54,002 nucleotides of DNA from NCBI GenBank assembly GCA_035541265.1, contig DATKNQ010000115.1, forward strand, positions 1-54,002, in the 5' to 3' direction. Numbering within the stretch: position 1 is the stretch's first letter; each line of letters opens with the position of its first letter. The stretch is from Bog-159 sp035541265 (lineage in GTDB: Bacteria > Acidobacteriota > Terriglobia > Bryobacterales > Bryobacteraceae). Shown here in pieces: positions 49,344 to 54,002 of the stretch. A program made the translations under genes and the position numbers. The notes under the pieces were generated by a model, which worked only from the letters and a program-made list of their open reading frames with translations, was not told where the DNA came from and ran no database searches.

Positions 49344-51902
49344 CTACTTTGGCTTCCGCGCCGCGGCGGCCCGCTCTTTGGCGTGGGCCACGAGGGCGGG
49401 GAAGCGCGGGTCGCCATGGAGCGATTGGAGGTCGGGATCCTTTTCGATGCCGAGATCTACATTGGGGGGCAGCCCGTGGTCAACCGCATCTTGTAAGAGC
49501 GACAGCGCCTCACCACGGTTGCCTTGATGTACAGAAAAGACACCGAGGTTGTAAGTGGAGAGCGCCGTTCTCGGGTGATCCGGCCCCAATACTCGACGCT
49601 GAATATCCAGTGTCTCGCGGAGCAACTTCTCTGCCTCGGCGTGCCGGTCCTCTTTGTCGAGAACGAGAGCAAGGTTCATCTTCGACAGTAGTGTTTCCAG
49701 ATGCTCCGGCCCCAAGACACGACGTCGAATATCCAGTGTCTCGCGATCCAACTTCTCTGCCTCGGCGTAGCGGCCCTCGGAATAGAGAATGAGGGCTAGA
49801 TTATTCATTGCCGAGAGTGTGTTCGGGTGCTCTGGCCCCGAGACACGGCGTTGAATTTCCACTGCCTCGTGATCCAACTTCTCTGCCTCGGCGTAGCGGC
49901 CTTCTTCATAGAGATCGACAGCTAAGTTACCCATCGACTTCAGTGTGTCCGGATGGTCCGGCCCCAAGACACGACGGCGAATTTCCAATGTCTCGCGATT
50001 CAACTTCTCTGCCTCGGCGTAGCGGCCCTCTTGATGGAGAGCGGGGGCTAAGTTACTCATCGACTGCAGCGTGTCCGGGTGCTCCGGCCCCAGGACACGA
50101 CGGCGAATTTCCAATGTCTCGCGATTCAACTTCTCCGCCTCGGCAAAGCGGCCCTCGCCCCTGAGGGCGATAGCCAAGTTGCTCATGGATTTCAGCGTGT
50201 CCGGATGCTCCGGCCCCAAGACACGGCGTCGCATTTCCAGTGTCGCGCGATTCAACTTCTCCGCCTCGGCGTAGCGGCCCTGTCCCGCGAGGCTAGCGCC
50301 CAGACTGTTCATCGAGGTGAGAGTGTCGGGATGCTGGGGCCCGAGCACCCGCCGCCGGATGTCGACCGCGCGTGTGTGCAAGGACTGCGCCTGAGAGAAA
50401 AGTCCGAGGCTGTGATACACGTCCCCCATGGCCTGCATCATCTGCGCCTGCAGCTCGGGATCTTTGGACAATGCCGTGTCGATCTCCTTGGAGGCTTTGT
50501 CCAGAATTTCGCGGGCCGTGATGCTGTTGCCACGCGCGGCGCTGGGGTCCGACACTTTGAACATACCGGTCATGAAGGCCGCGATGCGGTCCGCCCGGTC
50601 GCGCTCGCGCGTAATCCGCCGCAGTTGCAGCGTTTGTGCCGCACCGAACGAGATCAGCACCACCAGGAGCCCGGCGGCCACCGCTACCCCAATTCGATGG
50701 CGGCGGAGGTACTTGCGGGTACGATACGACGCTCTCGCCGGACGGGCCAGCACAGGCTCATTCCGCAAATATCTGACGATGTCGGCGACCAGTTCGGAGG
50801 GCGTGGCGTATCGCCGCGCGCGCTCCTTCTCGAGAGCTTTCAGCGTGATCGCGTCCAGATCGCCGCGCAGTTGCCGGGCCAGCCCTGCAGGACTGCAGCC
50901 GCGGTTTTCAGCCGCCGCGCCGGACGCCTCACCCAGCGCGCGCGCCTTCGTGCTGGGCCGCGGCGCTTCCTCCTCCCGCAACCGCCGCAGCATCTCGTCG
51001 AGAGCCAGTTTGTGGAAATCCAGCGGCGCTACCCCTACCAGCAGCTCATACAGCACCACCCCCAGCGAGTACACGTCCGTACGGGTGTCCACATCCACCC
51101 CGGTCGATCCGGCCTGCTCCGGGCTCATGTAGGTCGGCGTGCCCACAATCGCGCCCGCCTGCGTGAACATGCCTTCCGCGCTCAGCGGCTGTGATGTGGC
51201 TTTGGCCAGGCCAAAATCGATAATCCGCGGCACGGGCTTTCCGTCCACTTCGCTCACCAGAATGTTGGATGGCTTCAGATCGCGATGGATAACGGCTTTC
51301 TGGTGGGCATGCTGCACGCCTTCGCAGACGTGCACGAAAAGCTCCAGGCGCTCGTGCAGAGTCATCCGGTGCTGGTCGCAATACTCGGTGATGGGAATGC
51401 CGGCGACGTATTCCATCACGAAGTACGGCCGGCCCTGCGGTGTCGCGCCCGCGTCGAAGACTTTGGCGATGTTGGGGTGCTCCATGAGCGCCAGCGCCTG
51501 CCGCTCGGATTCGAACCGCGCCACGACTTCGCGGGTGTCCATGCCGGCCTTGATCAGCTTAAGGGCGACGCGGCGGTGCACGGGCTGCTTCTGCTCGGCC
51601 AGCCACACCTCGCCCATGCCGCCCGCACCGATCAGTTCGAGCAGATCGTAAGGGCCCAGCGTCTGGCCCGCCAGCCACCGCTCATTGCCGCCCGCCATGG
51701 CGAAGCCTGCCGCCTGCAATGCCGGCTTTTCCAGGAAATCGCCCAGCTTGCGCTCGTCGCCGAGGAGCGATTCGATTTCCTGGCGTAGCGCCGCGTCGTC
51801 GCCGCAGGCCTCCTCCAGGAATTGAGGCCTCCGGCTGGCGTCCTGCTTCAGCGCTGCGCTGTAGATCGCGTCCAGTCTCTGCTCTCGTTCGCTATCCAGC
51901 AT
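49344..51902 (-). CDS. Ser/Thr protein kinase with C-terminal TPR array
   Basis: An 852-residue kinase of a type expanded in Solibacter-like genomes. The kinase domain (about 75-350) has IGAGGMGEVWLAEQ, VALKLIKAGMD, HRDLKPSNILV, IDFGLAKA and GTPTYMSPEQ. A single helix (GVAVAAGLLVVLISFGAAQT, about 405-424) leads to an outer or TPR region: seven near-identical 42-residue kinesin-light-chain-like repeats, YAEAEKLNRETLEIRRRVLGPEHPDTL, then a closing LHGDPRFPALVAHAKER. The TPRs probably bind partner proteins. The ATG lies inside the end of the ECF sigma-factor gene (11-base overlap), which strongly suggests that the pair works together. Confidence 0.95.
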   Translation of the reverse strand: MLDSEREQRLDAIYSAALKQDASRRPQFLEEACGDDAALRQEIESLLGDERKLGDFLEKPALQAAGFAMAGGNERWLAGQTLGPYDLLELIGAGGMGEVWLAEQKQPVHRRVALKLIKAGMDTREVVARFESERQALALMEHPNIAKVFDAGATPQGRPYFVMEYVAGIPITEYCDQHRMTLHERLELFVHVCEGVQHAHQKAVIHRDLKPSNILVSEVDGKPVPRIIDFGLAKATSQPLSAEGMFTQAGAIVGTPTYMSPEQAGSTGVDVDTRTDVYSLGVVLYELLVGVAPLDFHKLALDEMLRRLREEEAPRPSTKARALGEASGAAAENRGCSPAGLARQLRGDLDAITLKALEKERARRYATPSELVADIVRYLRNEPVLARPARASYRTRKYLRRHRIGVAVAAGLLVVLISFGAAQTLQLRRITRERDRADRIAAFMTGMFKVSDPSAARGNSITAREILDKASKEIDTALSKDPELQAQMMQAMGDVYHSLGLFSQAQSLHTRAVDIRRRVLGPQHPDTLTSMNSLGASLAGQGRYAEAEKLNRATLEMRRRVLGPEHPDTLKSMSNLAIALRGEGRFAEAEKLNRETLEIRRRVLGPEHPDTLQSMSNLAPALHQEGRYAEAEKLNRETLEIRRRVLGPDHPDTLKSMGNLAVDLYEEGRYAEAEKLDHEAVEIQRRVSGPEHPNTLSAMNNLALILYSEGRYAEAEKLDRETLDIRRRVLGPEHLETLLSKMNLALVLDKEDRHAEAEKLLRETLDIQRRVLGPDHPRTALSTYNLGVFSVHQGNRGEALSLLQDAVDHGLPPNVDLGIEKDPDLQSLHGDPRFPALVAHAKERAAAARKPK
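49518..50399 (-). repeat. Seven direct repeats of 126 bases inside the TPR kinase gene
   Basis: Each unit encodes 42 residues. The middle units are highly alike at DNA level, for example the recurring CTTCTCCGCCTCGGC stretch, so copy number could change by slippage or recombination. Confidence 0.85.
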
Positions 51903-52476
51903 GCTCGTGACCCCTTTTCATCGCGTGATACAGCCTCACTCGGGCCAGCTTCCAGTCACGCAGCACGGTATCCTCAGAAACGTCCAGCACAGCGGCCGTC
52001 TCCTGCACGCTCAGTCCGCCGAAGAACCGTAACTCGATCACTTGTGCCTTGCGCGGGAATGTAATGGCCAACGTGCCCAGCGCCTCATCCAACTCGACCA
52101 GGTTCGTGCTCCGAGCCTGGTGAAGAGTTGCCACCGCCTCCAAGGAGATACGCTGGTAGTCGCCGCCTCGCCGCAGCGACTTTCGCGAACGCGCATAGTC
52201 GACCAGAATTCGCCGCATCGCCCGCGCGGCTACCGCCAAGAAGTGCGCGCGGTCCTGCCAGCGGACGCGGCTGCAGTCGATCAGCCGCAGATACGCTTCG
52301 TTGATCAGCGCCGATGTTTGAAGGGTATGGGTCACTGGCTGGTCCCGCATATAACGGTGTGCCAGACGGTGCAACTCAGCGTAAACCAGTGGGATCAGTT
52401 TGTCGAGGGCGGAGACTTCCCCGCTACTCCACGCCAACAGGAGTTCGGTGATTTCGCCGTGCGATTCCCCTCGCAC
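51892..52476 (-). CDS. ECF-type sigma factor (acidobacterial ECF-like)
   Basis: A 194-residue protein with sigma region 2 (ELHRLAHRYMRDQPVTHTLQ, then TSALINEAYLRL and FLAVAARAMRRILVDYARSR) and region 4 helix-turn-helix (VIELRFFGGLSVQETAAVLDVSEDTVLRDWKLAR). The motif order is that of the ECF-like sigma-70 group usually paired with TPR Ser/Thr kinases in Acidobacteria and Planctomycetes. No anti-sigma factor is encoded; the overlapping kinase probably controls its activity by phosphorylation, as inferred from the recurring gene pair. The 165-base region upstream is shared with the divergent GloVer protein gene. Confidence 0.93.
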   Translation of the reverse strand: MRGESHGEITELLLAWSSGEVSALDKLIPLVYAELHRLAHRYMRDQPVTHTLQTSALINEAYLRLIDCSRVRWQDRAHFLAVAARAMRRILVDYARSRKSLRRGGDYQRISLEAVATLHQARSTNLVELDEALGTLAITFPRKAQVIELRFFGGLSVQETAAVLDVSEDTVLRDWKLARVRLYHAMKRGHEHAG

Positions 52477-52641
52477 TTGCCTCCGTTACCAAAATCCTCC
52501 CTATGGTAGCCGATTTAGAAGCAAAAAACACTCTCCTTTCAAGGTTCGAGCCCTGTTTTCCGTCTATCACCAGTGAAAGGCTGCGGATGCCACAAAGGAC
52601 TTCGACGGTGGCAATCTCGGCCTGGCCGCAAGGAGAGGAAG

Positions 52642-53994
52642 ATGATCCAAACGAAAGTCACTCGGAAGTTAGCGCTGGCAGGATTTGGCCCTGCCAGCAA
52701 ACTCAGTCACTCGTATCGCGGCCTCCTGCCCATGTTGGCGTTGTGCATTACCACGGCGGCCGGGAGATGTAGATATCGGGACTTGATTTCGCGGATGTGT
52801 CTGCAGGCAGCAACGCTCGCGTTGGCGGTGGCAGGGGTGCTGATGCCAGCGGTTGTGGCCACCCGAACGGCCGAGGGGCAGACTTTCAAGATACTCTACA
52901 CGTTCACCGGCGGCGTGGATGGGAACGATCCCCAAGCGGTACGCTTGATCGCGGACAAATCGGGCGATCTTTACGGCACGGCCGTTCAAGGCGGAGCCTC
53001 AGGTAACGGAGTGGTCTTCAAGCTGGACCAGACGGGTAACGAGACAGTGCTGTACTCGTTCACCGGCGGAACGGACGGGGCAAGTCCCTTTGCCGGCCTG
53101 GTCAAGGATGCGTCGGGGAACCTTTACGGCACGACCGCTTTCGGTGGCCTCCATCCGGGAAGCCAAGGCTTCGGAGTGGTCTTCAAGCTGGACCCGGCAG
53201 GTAACGAGACAGTCCTGCACACGTTCAATTATGCCGACGGGGCGAATCCCTACGACCCTGTAATCCTGGACGCGGCCGGCAACCTTTACGGCACAACCTT
53301 CTCCGGAGGCTACTACGGCGACGGGACCGTGTTCAAACTGGACACGGCCGGGAATGAAACGGTGCTGCACTCCTTCTCCGGCCACACTGACGGGGCGAAC
53401 CCTTATAGCGGCCTGATCGGCGACTCAGCAGGCAACCTCTACGGCACTACCGAGTACGGTGGCGATCTGAGCGGCTGCTCCCGGAAAGGCTGCGGAGTGG
53501 TATTCAAGCTGAGCCCGGCAGGTAAGGGGACGGTGCTCTACGTCTTCACCGGTGGGTCTGACGGGGCGAATCCCCGCGCCCCCGTAATCCGGGACGCGGC
53601 CGGCAATCTGTACGGCACCACCTGGGCAGGCGGTCTTCTCCCGGAAAACAATGGGACGGTATTCAAATTGGACACGGCAGGCTCTGAGACGGTGCTCTAC
53701 ACTTTCCCGGGCGGCGCAGCGTTGGAAGGGGTCAATCCCTGGGCCGGCCTGACCATGGACTCGGCGGGCAACTTATACGGCACGACTAACCACGCCGGTG
53801 GCGCATGTTTCTGCGGAACCGTGTTCGAGTTGGACACTGCGGGTAAGTACACGGTGCTGCACACCTTTGACGGCAGTGATGGCCAGTATCCCGAGGCTCC
53901 TGTGATTCTGCTCAAGGGCGCGCTGTACGGCATTACCAGCAGCGGCGGCCCAAACTCCGGCGCCGGGACGATTTTCAAGGTCACCGTTCCGTAA
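52642..53994 (+). CDS. GloVer tandem-repeat secreted protein
   Basis: About 450 residues, seven tandem units of 45-57 residues with the core GNLYGTT..GG...GTVFKLDTAGNETVLYSFTGG.DGANP, known as the choice-of-anchor GloVer repeat. The fold is presumably a beta-propeller or solenoid. Function is unknown. The ATG has a strong AGGAGAGGAAG site. Between it and the first repeat lie 84 residues with two hydrophobic segments (LLPMLALCITTAA; AATLALAVAGVLMPAVVA), so the true signal may begin at the ATG at 52795. The protein ends in FKVTVP. The stop is close to the window edge and the gene appears complete. Confidence 0.88.
   Translation: MIQTKVTRKLALAGFGPASKLSHSYRGLLPMLALCITTAAGRCRYRDLISRMCLQAATLALAVAGVLMPAVVATRTAEGQTFKILYTFTGGVDGNDPQAVRLIADKSGDLYGTAVQGGASGNGVVFKLDQTGNETVLYSFTGGTDGASPFAGLVKDASGNLYGTTAFGGLHPGSQGFGVVFKLDPAGNETVLHTFNYADGANPYDPVILDAAGNLYGTTFSGGYYGDGTVFKLDTAGNETVLHSFSGHTDGANPYSGLIGDSAGNLYGTTEYGGDLSGCSRKGCGVVFKLSPAGKGTVLYVFTGGSDGANPRAPVIRDAAGNLYGTTWAGGLLPENNGTVFKLDTAGSETVLYTFPGGAALEGVNPWAGLTMDSAGNLYGTTNHAGGACFCGTVFELDTAGKYTVLHTFDGSDGQYPEAPVILLKGALYGITSSGGPNSGAGTIFKVTVP
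52945..53991 (+). repeat. GloVer repeat array, seven units
   Basis: Protein-level repeats with the conserved cores NLYGTT and VFKLD. The DNA is diverged between units (CTTTACGGCAC and AACCTTTACGGCACAAC recur), so the array is old rather than a recent expansion. Confidence 0.75.
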
Positions 53995-54002
53995 CAAACA
54001 GG

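Noticed and set aside
49518..50399. Regular DNA repeats that could suggest a CRISPR array
   Set aside because: The 126-base units are protein-coding TPR repeats in one open frame, with no unique spacers.
52535..52560. GGTTCGAGCCC, like a tRNA T-arm
   Set aside because: No acceptor stem, D-arm or anticodon arm can be formed around it.

Overview
The window is GC-rich, gene-dense bacterial chromosome that looks acidobacterial, most likely the Solibacter/Bryobacter group. The evidence is the combination of an Oar-type TonB-dependent receptor with an N-terminal carboxypeptidase-regulatory-like domain, three receptor-type Ser/Thr kinases (one with kinesin-light-chain-like TPRs, overlapping an ECF-type sigma factor), a GloVer tandem-repeat protein, NHL and streptogramin-lyase-like propellers, a PEP-CTERM/XrtA-type envelope locus and many lipoproteins. 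This assignment is an inference from gene content. I recognised no rRNA, tRNA or CRISPR array.

Layout. 1-9.9 kb: a Ser/Thr kinase coupled to a small SMR-like membrane protein; a minus-strand operon dinB-like > modB-like > modC-like > fmdE-like > thiE whose genes overlap by a few bases; the large TonB receptor, whose divergent promoter region carries two similar palindromes; and a second Ser/Thr kinase. 10-16.4 kb: two membrane proteins of unknown function, then a plus-strand run of exported methyltransferase, sensor histidine kinase, beta-propeller glycosidase-like lipoprotein, two unknowns and galE. 16.5-23.3 kb: an exported amidohydrolase followed by a complete tripartite RND efflux pump (TolC, adaptor, permease). 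23.3-33.7 kb: metabolic and housekeeping genes (FucI-like isomerase, M3 peptidase, 2'-5' RNA ligase-like, ThuA-like, DUF2252, SixA, Ppx/GppA, SH3 lipoprotein).

33.9-44.4 kb: an Hfq-like gene, a heavily decayed NHL-repeat pseudogene, then an XrtA-type exopolysaccharide/sorting block: BY-kinase, ExeA-like ATPase, GNVR chain-length protein, a PEP-CTERM protein, a TPR lipoprotein and a divergent sigma-54-dependent response regulator. No exosortase or glycosyltransferase lies in the window.

44.4-47.1 kb: an AT-richer island that reads as one IS1595-family element. It has imperfect terminal inverted repeats about 2.7 kb apart, a transposase at one end, and passenger genes that include a DNA methyltransferase carrying an internal deletion at a short homology. 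47.1-54 kb: a Vgb-like propeller, a cytochrome c lipoprotein, a comM remnant, the TPR kinase with its sigma factor, and the GloVer repeat protein.

The observations most worth following up are the passenger-carrying IS1595 element, the Mod transporter with nearly all ABC ATPase motifs altered except Walker A and B, the palindromes upstream of the receptor, the long hairpin directly before the SH3 lipoprotein gene, and the possible sigma-54 promoter of the PEP-CTERM gene.
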